From Brassica napus (Eukaryota; Streptophyta; Magnoliopsida; Brassicales; Brassicaceae): DNA of 64,000 nt. A program made the translations under genes and the position numbers. Where the stretch lies: positions 17,355,531 through 17,419,530 of the forward strand of contig NC_063443.1 of assembly GCF_020379485.1 (NCBI RefSeq). The letters run 5' to 3'. The notes below the pieces were generated by a model, which was given only the letters and a program-made list of their open reading frames with translations, ran no database searches and was not told the DNA's origin. Of the stretch, positions 45,795-56,485 are shown one piece after another; position 1 is the stretch's first letter, and the number at the start of each line of letters is the position of its first letter.

Positions 45795-46646
45795 CTTATA
45801 ATTTTATGTTTTGTTTCTACAATGTTAATATAATTTCATTGATAAAGGTTTTGATCTTTAGGCATGTAAATCAACAAGGTCTTCCTCTATCATCTTCGTT
45901 CTCGGATCTTAACAGATTTCATTAAAACAGTTTTTGAAACAGTTAGATCTTTTGAGGTAGTCCACCACAAATTTGAAATAGCTTATAGTTATTTCACATT
46001 TATGTGCAAGTCCACCGTCCGTGATCGACGTGTTTAACGGTTACACAACAATGAAGTTGACTTCTTCTTGTAGTCCCCATCACTTTTTTTGAAAACTTCA
46101 CTTACTAGCCTTTTTCCTTTGTTTATAATTAGAGTGCGGTGTCCTCAGTCGCTTTCGGCGGGTGAATTAGTAAACAACATGCGCAAGTTCTTTTACCTGA
46201 TGTTGATGATTGACATTTTTTTCTTGCTTAAATTAGATTTGTTTTGAAATGTTTATATATCATAGCTAAAAGTTCGTAATCTTCTTTTATTTAAAAGTTT
46301 ACACGTAATTATTTAATTTTACGTTTACATACACGTAAAAATTCGATATACGAGTTGTACAGTAATAAAGGTTGTTTACTCTTCTTGTGTGTGTTTCTTC
46401 AATCCCCTGTCATTTCTTGAAACTTTTCAGCACTTATGGAGTTATGGGCCTTTTCCTTTGGGTGACGAAGACCTCGGAGTGACTATCGGCGGGGTAGGTT
46501 TGTAGACTGTTAACAATATGCGCAAGTTCATGTGATTTGTTTCTTTAGCAAACTTTACACTGAACTTTAATGGGTTTAGCTAGTTAGTAACACCATGCAT
46601 AATTTTTGTATACAAACAACTTATTCAGACTATTTGGTTTGCATTT
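45795..46646. other. Spacer with a diverged two-copy repeat
   Basis: No gene seen. Two related stretches about 330 bases apart share words such as ATGCGCAAGTTC (46178-46189 and 46518-46529) and a TCGGCGGG-type box (46155 and 46487), suggesting an old local duplication. Confidence 0.4.
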
Positions 46647-46943
46647 TCAGTTACAAATTCTACCTGGTGGTGGAGCTGTTGGAAATTTATCCGCACATCG
46701 AGAATCTGAATACCCGGTAGTAACTAGGGTAAAAAAAAATTGAAGCCATTACTGGAGCAGGTTTCTTTTATAAACAACGTAGAACGTGAACAACTGGACA
46801 CAAATTTCAACTATGCGTAGAAGGATATAAATATACTAACTTGTATGGCGTCTGGCCTCGGCAACACCAACTTGAGAAGAAAGACATAGGAGCAAAGATA
46901 GAAGAAGAAGAAGAGCTATCACATATGATTTCTCTTTAGCCAT
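46647..46943 (-). CDS. Small secreted cysteine-containing peptide, two exons
   Basis: Exon 1 (46943-46841) codes MAKEKSYVIALLLLLSLLLC and a signal-peptide end LSSQVGVAEARR. A GTTAGT donor and a TTTTTTTTTACCCTAG acceptor join it in frame to exon 2 (46723-46647), which ends SRCADKFPTAPPPGRICN and a TGA. The product has 59 residues: a 30-residue signal peptide and a mature part of about 29 residues with two cysteines and a PPPG motif. A TATAAAT box lies at about 46998-47004 on the same strand, some 55 bases upstream of the ATG. The slot between its neighbours matches about At5g08760. It resembles a secreted signalling peptide precursor, but I do not recognise the family. Confidence 0.7.
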
Positions 46944-47916
46944 TTTTAGCTTGTTTTCTTTCGTTACACAACTTACATTGCATGAAATGCTATCTAAATT
47001 TATAAGAGATTGAAATGAAGCATCCTACTCACACCAGAACTAAACTCCAATGCTAACGCGTTTTTTATCCTGTACAATGACTTACGCATCCTGCCATTCT
47101 TTTGCTATCCAACAAATGCTAAAGACTTTTGAGTCCACGTTTTTTGTTTTATTTTGTATATATTGCTATACAAATATTTGTTTGATAGTTAAAATATGTT
47201 CAAACAAAATAAATCACAATATATTTATACTGTTTTCTTATACAAAAATTATGTCGGTAGACAGAAACATGAAACTTGAACGTACCGTAAAGACTTCAGT
47301 AGATAGTAGTTTTACTGATTCGGTCTTGGCCGTATTAGCTATTTATTAACAGAGACTTGAGTAGATCATTCTACCTACCAGGCTATCACTGCTTTGTCTT
47401 CTGAACACTCCACTTTATTAAGGAAAGATGAGTGTTACGTCCAAGAGATTTCTTTTTTTGCTGTTCTTGCGAAGTGTATGGGTGAAAGAACAGAAACGCA
47501 CAATTTCTCAGGACTTGAAACGGAAAGTCCTAACTCCATTAGAAATCGTTAAACAAGAGTTACTCTGAGACACTCTTCATATGAACACTAACATATTTAT
47601 AATCAAGCAACATTCTTAGAGGTCACATACAATCTTGTATTTTTAAGATAACAACCGCAAACTGTCTTCTGCATTGCTCTCTATGTTCATGTTGTGGAAT
47701 TTTTGTTTCTTCTTCTCAGGTCTAATTGACCCATGCAGAAGAAACCGGCATGGACTAATAACTGAGAGACAGAAGTTTCTTTTTATGGGGACAAATAATT
47801 GTACATTTCTTTCTTCTTCTTCTAATACAAGGATGTAAACGATATTGACAGAGACATACTAAAAGAAAAAAAGAGTAACACAAACAAACCAGGAGAATAA
47901 GGATGAGGAAGAATGT
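46944..47916. other. Spacer between the small peptide gene and the RINGv gene
   Basis: It holds the minus-strand promoter of the small peptide (TATAAAT at about 47000) and the 3' flank of the RINGv gene. The ORF at 47050-47349 is AT-rich, low in complexity and not supported. Confidence 0.45.
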
Positions 47917-49200
47917 TCAAGTGGAAGCGTGAGCGTGAGAACGTGATGCCCAGATGCCAAACACAAGAAACCAGAAGACGAACAATATCGCCCAGTAACG
48001 TGCTGGTCCGTACCTGATTCTAGTCAGCACTACCTGTTTTTTTTTTTAAAATCAGTTCCATTCATTCACAGATTTCAAGAAGACAAGAAAATGTAGTTTA
48101 TTTACTTACAAATCTGAAGACGATGACTACTGTTAAAGCACAGAGTCCACCCAGGAGTATGTGCAGTCCACTCTTTGCAGTTCTCTGCGGTAAAAAGATC
48201 ACAAGCATCAGTATATTAACATTATATAAACATAAATAGAGGATCAGTGTGATCTAATTAGCATGCATACCTTCCCAACACGTGGAGCAATGAGCCAAGC
48301 CAAAGTAACAGTGAGTAACCCCGTAGCAAGTAGTATCCCTGTACCTTCCACAGCCCATTTAGTAGCTCTGCTCTCCATAGGCAATATATCAAAGCTTACG
48401 ACACCCAAAGGCTGTTCAGATGTAACCTGAGAAGAAGCTGCCACCCCCGCAGCAGCTGAATTACTACTACCATTATTATTGTTTGGACAATGAGGACCAA
48501 ACCACAACGAAATCTCACTAAGCCGTTGCCTTCTAATGGCTGCAACAGCATCAGGATCTATCCCCGAAGAGCTCGTGTTGCTGCTATTACAAACAGCTAC
48601 AGGGTTGGGATCTCCACCAGCCGTTCTTTCTCTCAGCGCTGCGTAATCTTTCAACGCTACGACCACTTTGTTGAGATCAACCGTTCTTATATTCACCGCA
48701 ACGTTTCCACATATCTCGCAGACGGTTGATCCGTGGTTGACAAACCATTTCAACGCGCAGGCGTAGTGCACCAGAGCGAGGTCGTTTTTGCAAGAGCATC
48801 CGAGCTCTAGCAAGGTGTCTCGGTGCTGCCAAGCTCCCATTTCTATGTCTTCGTTCGCGCAGACGAAGACTTCTCCGTCTGGACTTATCAGTTCGATGAA
48901 GCCGGTTTTATGATCGGCGGTTTCTTGGTTTTTTGCGTTGCTGCTTCTACGAGGCTCTGAGACAGGAGGTGTGATGCCTAAAAAGCCTAGAGCAGCGTCT
49001 CCTCTTCTGTCGGATTCTGCGCATTGGCAGACGCGGCATGTTGGTAAGCCGGTGTCTTTGTCTGAACTGTAACGTGGTGGTGGTGGTGGTGGTGCTTCAT
49101 CGTTCTTGAGAGGTGGAGAGTCGTGATCACTGACTCCGCTATTGGTAATCTCCAACGGACTCTCTTTACCCATCAAATCCCCAGCTGAAACTCCTTCCAC
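47917..49200 (-). CDS. RINGv (RING-CH) membrane E3 ubiquitin ligase-like protein
   Basis: Three exons (49200-48271, about 48185-48111, and about 48031-47917) encode about 373 residues. The RINGv domain is split by an insertion: CRVCQCAESDRRGDAALGFL, then ELGCSCKNDLALVHYACALK, WFVNHGSTVCEICGNVAVNI. Cys and His spacing CxxC...CxC...HxxC...CxxC fits the C4HC3 RING-CH class that recruits E2 enzymes. Three hydrophobic segments follow: GTGILLATGLLTVTLAWLIA, then LLGGLCALTVVIVFRF and WAILFVFWFLVFGIWASR. The protein therefore probably sits in an endomembrane with its RINGv domain in the cytosol. Position fits about At5g08750. Confidence 0.9.
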
Positions 49201-50815
49201 AACACAACTTAAACCATTTCTCCAGATTTGATTCTACTCCATAGACATAGTAACCACCTTTTGACAGCTCAAGAACAAGTTAGATAGGACCCTCTAATGT
49301 CTCTCTAGGACAAGGAGAAAGACGCAAAGCTCCTGCAGTTAAAACATACCATGTAAACGAAGGAGAGTCCAAAAAAGGAAGCAAAACACAAACAAAAGTG
49401 GAATGAAGATTAGAGAAGCATCAAGGAGGTTTGTGAGAAGAAGTTGGTAACAAGACGCGAAAGAGACGTAGCAGCTATAATATATATTAGTAAGATGCAA
49501 CTAACCTATCAGAATATCAGAATCACGAGAAGAAGAACCACTAACAAGTTTTTTTTTTCAAAACAAATCACATGAAAAGAAGGTGGCTCTGCAGCAAATG
49601 AATAAAGATTATTTATTTTGTTTGTAAGATTGTAACGGGAAAGATATCATCAAATAATGTAAGTAGAAGAAGACGTCCTCCAATTACTCTATAATCTTTT
49701 TTTTTGTTTACTAAAGCTTGGAACAGCAAGGATTCCACCTAACAAAGTCGCACTCATTAATTAAATTAAAGATCTATTTTGCAGTTATGACAAAAAAATA
49801 AAAATCATAACTTTGTTTACTATCTTTGTTAGTGTAACACAACGCATAAAACATAGATAAACCCAGAACACAGAAGTAAACATATTGATCTATAGCGTTA
49901 CAGAACAAAGCTAAAGATCTACACTTGCAATAGAAAGATCAAGACTTTAGGATAAGAATCAAGCAAACCTCCGGAGAATCTGGGTGGAGAGATCGATTGT
50001 AAGCAGTGAAGATTCCAGAGAAAGCAATGCGTCTCTCTCTTTTAATCTTTCTCTGGCCGCCTAACAATTAAGGGGGAAATTGGGTATTTAGGTATTGGGA
50101 TTTATCAAGGAAGATTAAAATCTCATCCTTCTTCCTCTGTCTCTCTCTCTCTGAGCCTTGCTTTGCTTTGCTTTGCGTTCACAATTATTTATTTTGTTGT
50201 TTATCTCATTTTTTTCTTTTTGGGGATTGAGTTTTAAATTTCTGGTTCTTTTCTTTACTTTTTGTAATAACAAATGGAAGTGATTTAGTGACAGTTCTCA
50301 TCGTTTGCCACTAACACACCAACCACTCGTATTCTGAAAAGTGTAGATTGTTCCATTTCTTCTTGTTTTTGCTTTAGTTCTCTTTATTAAAGATTAGAAG
50401 TTTTTCTTCCCCCAGGTTAAAAAAAAAAACAGTTCAGATTCCCACTCAAACACAGACCAAAAGCAAAACGCAGAACAAACATTATACAGCACGGCACAAC
50501 TCTATATCAATATAAATCTTGTGGTTGATATAAGTTCAGAGTGTTCTAGTGTTGATAACGGAAACAACAAGGCAATAAACCTTTTACAGTGTAAACATCT
50601 TGTACTGACGTCAAAGTCATAGAACTAATTTAGAAATCGCGTTCTGTGGCTTGCTGCTAACCGCTACTCTCAACCGCGTCTTTTGGGAACAGCTTGAGCG
50701 TTTCCTTTTTTATTTATTTATTGTTGTCACACTAATAAATAAACAAAGAGTCCAAAACTAGGGAGCGTGGAACCCCCAGCTTCCATAAGAAAACTAGACG
50801 CCTGAGACTTCGACG
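49201..50815. promoter_or_regulatory. Divergent intergenic region between the RINGv gene and NDC1
   Basis: Contains the RINGv leader (probably with a 5' UTR intron; TTTCTCTGGAATCTTCACTGC-like exon on the minus strand near 50000), a CT-rich tract at 50128-50153, and the NDC1 promoter. No ORF is supported. Confidence 0.45.
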
Positions 50816-53079
50816 ATGGCCCTTCTCTCAGCCGTATCTTCTCTCTTACCTTTCTCTTGTAAGTTCTGTTTCTCCTCAATCCAATCTGTTTTTCCGATTT
50901 GGTTTTCAAGACAATTAGATCAAAGTGTGAAACTTTCTGATTCGATTGATCTTTTTATAGGAGACTGAGAATCATTTTGCTTACTTCACTTCCAAATTAT
51001 ACTCTTTTTAGTTTTTGATTCGGAGTTTAGAATATAAATGTTGAAGCTTTTCGTGTTTATATTCTCAATGTGTGTTCAGATGGAGCAACGAGACTAAGCA
51101 GTAAAGCCTCTTTAGCTTCTACAACATCTGGATTCAACCTCTCTTCTCTTAGGAACTCACCTAGAAACCCCCTTCGCTTATATGTGTCGAGGGCCATCGC
51201 AGACAACGGTGGATACACAGAAGTTTCTGAGATTGAAACACCTCCTCCAAGGACTTACACATGGCCTGATAACAAGGTTTGTTAAAGCATTCTTGTGTAA
51301 GATCTCTTTAAGCAAGACTGTGTAAATATAAGCTCTCTGTTTACAGAGGCCAAGAGTTTGTATTCTAGGTGGCGGCTTTGGAGGATTGTACACAGCTTTG
51401 AGGCTTGAATCTCTTGTATGGCCCGACGACAAGAAACCTCAGGTGATGATGATGATTCTTTCGATTATTCGCTTTTAGTGTTGCAAAGACTTAAATTGTT
51501 AAATTCATTTTTGATCAGGTGGTTTTGGTTGACCAGTCTGAACGTTTTGTGTTCAAGCCGATGTTGTATGAGCTTCTCTCTGGAGGTTAGACTTAGTTAT
51601 GCTTCTCGCTCGATCTTTGGACTTTCTGTGTGTGTTTGATTTAGTTTTATTGTTTGATATGCAGAAGTTGATGTGTGGGAGATTGCTCCTCGTTTCTCGG
51701 ATTTGCTTACAAACACAGGAATCCAGTTTCTCCGAGATAGAGTCAAAACGCTGCTTCCTTGTGACGGTTTAGGAGTCAATGGCTATGAAAGTTCCGTTAC
51801 TGGAGGAACCGTCTTGCTCGAAAGCGGTTTTAACATTGAATACGATTGGTACCATGTTTTACACATTTGTCTGCTTTGTTGTTGTTTATAGACTCTTAAA
51901 CTGTGTATATGTCTGGACTCATTATCTTTCTTTTTCTACAGCTAGGCTGGTTCTTGCTCTTGGCGCTGAACCTAAGCTTGATCTTGTTCCCGGCGCAATG
52001 GAGTTTGCTTTACCGTTTTACACTCTTAACGATGCTATTGTAAGAGTTGGATTGTTTTATTTTTTTCACTTATAGGACACTCTTCATCTAAAGCATGGTT
52101 GCTACAATGTCATTGCAGAGGGTGAACGAGAAGCTGAGCAAACTGGAGAGAAGGAACTTCAAAAACGGCTCTGCCATTAAAGTAGCTGTCGTTGGGTGCG
52201 GTTACGGAGGAGTTGAGTTAGCTGCAACCATCTCAGAGAGACTGCAAGACCGCGGAACGGTTCAAGCCATCAACGTGTCCAAGAGTATATTAACATCAGC
52301 CCCTGATGGGAACAGAGAGGCAGCTATGAAGGTTCTTGCGTCGAGAAAAGTTGAGTTACTCTTGGGTTATCTTGTTCGTTGCATAAAGAGAGCAACCGAT
52401 TCAGAGGAAGAAGATGGAGAAGGAGGGTATATGTTAGAGCTTGAGCCTACAGAGAAAGGAGTAGAGAGTCAAGTCATCGAAGCTGATATGGTGTTATGGA
52501 CGGTAGGGACTAAGCCTTTGCTTACCGAACTAGAACAGCCTTCAGGAGGTCCTAGTGTCCTTCCTTTGAACGTTAGAGGACAAGCGGAAACAGACGAGAC
52601 GCTCCGTGTCAAGGGACATCCTCGGATATTCGCGTTAGGTGACTCTTCTTCCTTGAGAGACTCAAACGGAAAGCTTCTTCCTACAACAGCTCAGGTTGCT
52701 TTTCAAGAAGCAGACTTCACTGGTTGGAATATTTGGGCTGCCATTAACAACCGTCCTTTGTTACCATTCAGGTAAAAGTGAAAAAAAAATACTTTTTAAC
52801 TGTGGTCTGTGTGATTAAACTCTTTCTTGTTGCAGGTTTCAGAATCTAGGTGAGATGATGACTCTTGGAAGATATGATGCTGCTATTTCGCCGAGTTTCA
52901 TTGAAGGGCTTACGCTTGACGGTCCGGTTGGTCACGCGGCTAGAAAGCTGGCGTATTTGATCAGACTACCAACGGATGAACACAGGTTTAAAGTAGGAGT
53001 CAGCTGGTTTGCTAAATCTGCTGTTGAGTCAGTTGCTTTGCTTCAGAGCAATCTTGCCAAGGTCTTTTCTAGTTCTTGA
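50816..53079 (+). CDS. NDC1: Plastid type II NAD(P)H dehydrogenase NDC1
   Basis: About 520 residues in about eight exons; exon 1 is 50816-50858, exon 2 51080-51276, exon 3 51347-51442. NDC1 sits on plastoglobules and reduces plastoquinone and a vitamin K1 precursor. The N-terminus (MALLSAVSSLLPFS, Ser/Arg-rich) is a transit peptide. Two Rossmann motifs are present: PRVCILGGGFGGLYTALRLE for FAD and IKVAVVGCGYGGVELAATIS for NAD(P)H. VLALGAEPKLD, the ATG-like MVLWTVGTKP, and FALGDSSSLRDSNGKLLPTT with AQVAFQEADF complete the NDH-2 pattern. The last exon ends VESVALLQSNLAKVFSSS. Order fits about At5g08740. Confidence 0.94.
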
Positions 53080-53950
53080 TTTCAAAAACGGTTCTGTATG
53101 GTTAGACAAATGTAATACTTGATGGGAATATAATAGACTCTCTGAGGATTGAGATTAAGAAAACAATGAAACTTTATGAATGCATTTTTAATACTATATG
53201 AGAAGCAATCTTATTCTGTAAACTTTCGTACACATATCCTCATTATATTATAATAATAATAGTCTTCAAACACAGATTTTGATATTTAACTTTTCGGCAT
53301 TCTTAATGTGTTTTCATGCGTTTCTGTAACTGTTAATGAAATTTCGAATTGATAATGTATATAATTCCAAATTGTGCACGGAAATTTCATTCGTAACTGA
53401 TGAGAAAGTCTATGAAAAGTTCTCTCTACATATTCCCCACGCGTCGAAAATAATAAATGAGACAATGAGCTTACATTAATATACATTTAAAAATAATTAA
53501 TGAGATGACGTCAAACAATAATTAGTCAAACGTTAAAAGATATCTTTCCAAATAATTTACAGATAATCTCAAACCTCATTGGTTCTCTCACGTTTTACTG
53601 ATAAAATCCTAGATTATTAGCAAATATGAAAATCTAAAAAATATTTTTTTTTTCTCCTTAGTAAGTAATTTTACATCCTTTTCCTATTTAACTATATAAT
53701 CCTTAGCTAAGAGAAACTCAGGAATCCACTAGAAAATCTAAAACCTAAATCACAGTAAATCTTCAGCCACAGGTTTCTCTGAAATTTTCTCTATAGCTTG
53801 ATCTCCACGCTACCTAAACCCTTTCCTTTCACCAACGATCATACGCAAGGTAACTCATTATAAAATCAAAACTCTCCTGCCATAGATTGTATCTCAAAAC
53901 CGTGTTTCTTTATCTCTAGGGTTTTAATTTTCAAATTTGTTTTCACAGCG
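53080..53950 (+). other. NDC1 3' flank and ARIADNE gene promoter/leader
   Basis: AT-rich spacer without supported ORFs. A likely leader intron lies just before the ATG (GTAACT at 53850 to CACAG at 53949). Confidence 0.5.
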
Positions 53951-56022
53951 ATGGAATCAGCAGCAGCGCAGAGACTCTACTCTGTTCTCACGAGAACAGA
54001 AGTTCGTGACAAGATGATGAAAGAGATCGTCCAGATCTCAGAAGTCTTCTCGCTGTCTCAATCCGATGCCACCGTAGCCTTAATCCATCTAGGTTGGGAC
54101 TCGTTCAAGGCTTCGGATCTTTTGGGAGACAACAAGGAGAGGTTTCTTTCGAAACTAGGGTTGGTTGGTGACGGAGATAATGATAATCTTGTCTCTTCCA
54201 CTCCCTTGTGCTCACACAAGTTTTGTTCTGATTGCTGGAGAGATCATCTCAGCGAGGCTCTCGAGGAGGAGAAGGAGATGATGATCTCTTGTGTTGTTGC
54301 ATCGGTTGGACCGGATACGGAGCCGGTTAAGGAGATGTACGAGAGGTACGTTCTTGGATCTTTCATGGACAGCAACAGGATCAAGTGGTGTCCTGCAAAA
54401 GGATGCGAGTACGCGATCCAGCGTCACGATGATCAAGATGGTGATGATGCTGACGAGGAGGAGGAGGAGGCTAGTGACTTTGGTGTGGTGTGTTTGTGCG
54501 GTCACACGTTCTGTTGGAGGTGCAAGAACGAGTCTCACCGGCCTGTGACGTGCAACAACGCTTCCCTTTGGTTGAACGAGCTTTTGGATGAAGCGAGAAC
54601 GTTTGGATTGATCGCTACGAAGACCAAACCTTGTCCTCATTGCCAGAGCCGCGTGGAGAAGGATAGTGATAATTATCTGAGGATCGTTACTTGCGTCTGC
54701 AGGTTTGTTTTTTTTACTTTTTACCTTTTTATCAGAAGAATTAAAATCTTATTAATGTGTGTTGCTTTTTTTTTACCAGTTACGCCTTCTGTTGGAGGTG
54801 CTTGCGACCAGAGGAAGATCACAGAGGAGGACTAGACTATTGTTTTGAAGTCTTTGTTCCTCCACCACACGAGGAAGCGGCTCTGCTTCATCACCTGACG
54901 CTCTGGGAGGAGAGTCATAAGGCGATGGAGGCATCTAAAACCGATCTGAAAGCCATTGAGAGTCTGGGAGAGCTGGACATGGGGGCTGTGAGGGAAGCGT
55001 GTGCGCTAATCGTTCAGTGCAGACTTGTGTTGAAATGGTGCGGTGTGTTTGGTTACTTCATAACAGATTACAATAGCGGTAAGAAGCAGTACTTGGACCA
55101 CCTTGTGGAGAAAGCTACCGCGAATCTTCTAAAGCACAAGGAGTGTGTGGATGAGTTGGTGAGGGGAGCCGACTCGGGTGGAGTTATGGCTGGCTTCAGG
55201 CATAAGCTGGAGACCTCGACGAAGGCAACTGGTAACTACTTCCATGTCTTTGTCAAGACCGTTGAAGATGGTCTGTGCGATGTGAAGGCTGGTGTGTTCG
55301 AGAATGTGCCTATGGACTACTGGTTCTGCGACCGTTGTACGTTTCAGAACGACAGTTTTGAGAAGAAGTGTAGGGTCTGCGTTTTCCCTTTCGAAGGTCC
55401 TTCTCCTCTTGTGGCTCTTGGCAACAACAACGGTGCTGCGAGTGTTCATCAGGAACAAGAGCTCCCAAACGTGTCCAGCAATCCATTTGCATCTCCTCAG
55501 CAAGAAGCACCAAACACTGTGGCGTTTGGTAACACCAACAACACTGCAAGTGCTAATATGTTCAATAACCCCTTTGCTACTAGTCCAGGAGGAACAAACC
55601 TTTTTCAGTCTGCTCATCCATTTGCTCTTCCTGCGGCTTTTGGTAACAACAACAGCATTGGTGCAAGTGTTCATCAGCAGCAAATCCCAAACTTGGCTAA
55701 TAATCCATTTGCTAGTAATCCAGGAGGAGGATTTTATAATCATCCAGTGTTTCCTTTTGGTAGCAACAGCATTGGTGCAAGTGCTTATCAACCAAACATG
55801 GCGAACAATCCATTTGCTGCTTATGGTAACAACAGTGCTCCTCATCATCAGCAAGAACAAGTCCCAACCATGGCGAACAATCCATTTGCTCGTCCAGGAG
55901 GAGCAAATCCGTTTCAGTTTCCTCCATTTGTGGGTTTCGGTAACAGCAGCAACGGTGCTCATAAGCAAGAAGCCGTCGTCAAGGAGGAATCAAACCTCGA
56001 AAGTTCGATGGAGAGCGAGTGA
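53951..56022 (+). CDS. ARI16: ARIADNE-type RBR protein with degenerate catalytic modules (ARI16-like)
   Basis: Two exons (53951-54702 and 54780-56022) encode 664 residues. RBR proteins transfer ubiquitin through RING1-IBR-RING2. RING1 is damaged: the first CxxC pair and the usual CP..C pair are missing, leaving LCSHKFCSDCWRDHL. The IBR is good (KWCPAKGCEYAI, VVCLCGHTFCWRCKNESHRP). RING2 reads PCPHCQSRVEKDSDNYLRIV then CVCSYAFCWRCLRPEEDH; the Gly-Gly-Cys holding the catalytic Cys is replaced by Ser-Asp-Asn. An ARI-type helical domain follows, then a RanBP2-type zinc finger (YWFCDRCTFQNDSFEKKCRV). The last 200 residues are Asn/Pro-rich with six NPF motifs. It is probably a pseudo-ligase or scaffold. 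Name from gene order (about At5g08730). Confidence 0.85.
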
Positions 56023-56485
56023 TTGATGACTCTGCGCTTTCTGGTTTTCTTTTGAATTCTATTTTCTTTTGTCTTTTATAATAAGTCTTTTGCTTTGTTT
56101 CCTTGTTGAAAACGCAAACAATATGGTTCAGTTTATTTTTTCGGATAAAACTTTTGTTGAAATTTGGATTTATTTACTGCTTTTATCAGTTTACAGGAAA
56201 ATAAACCTTGCGTGATTAGTAGGAATGAATCCTATCGAGAATCTGTATGATGGCGATAGATGATGTATAAAATATTTAACAAAAAAAATAATACTGAAGA
56301 AGACGAGTGATTTTTCAACCATACATCTGTAACTCTTAAGAAAATATATATAAAATTACGAGAACAAGATAAAAACAAAAATAAAATCTGGTGGATGAGA
56401 GAACATTTAACGGTCACTCTGCAACTTCCCATTTGGTCACTGGCGCATTTCGTCGAACACCTACCGTTGTTCTCTTATCGAATCC
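56023..56485 (+). other. ARIADNE gene 3' flank and promoter of the START/COQ10-like gene
   Basis: AT-rich spacer of 463 bases; no gene or notable element seen. Confidence 0.45.

Noticed and set aside
46140..46540. Repeated ATGCGCAAGTTC stretches as a mobile element
   Set aside because: Copies are diverged and have no defined ends or target duplications; kept only as an old local duplication.
55129..55968. 279-codon minus-strand ORF opposite the ARIADNE gene
   Set aside because: Low-complexity antisense of the zinc-finger and NPF repeat region; no family features, and the sense frame is clear.
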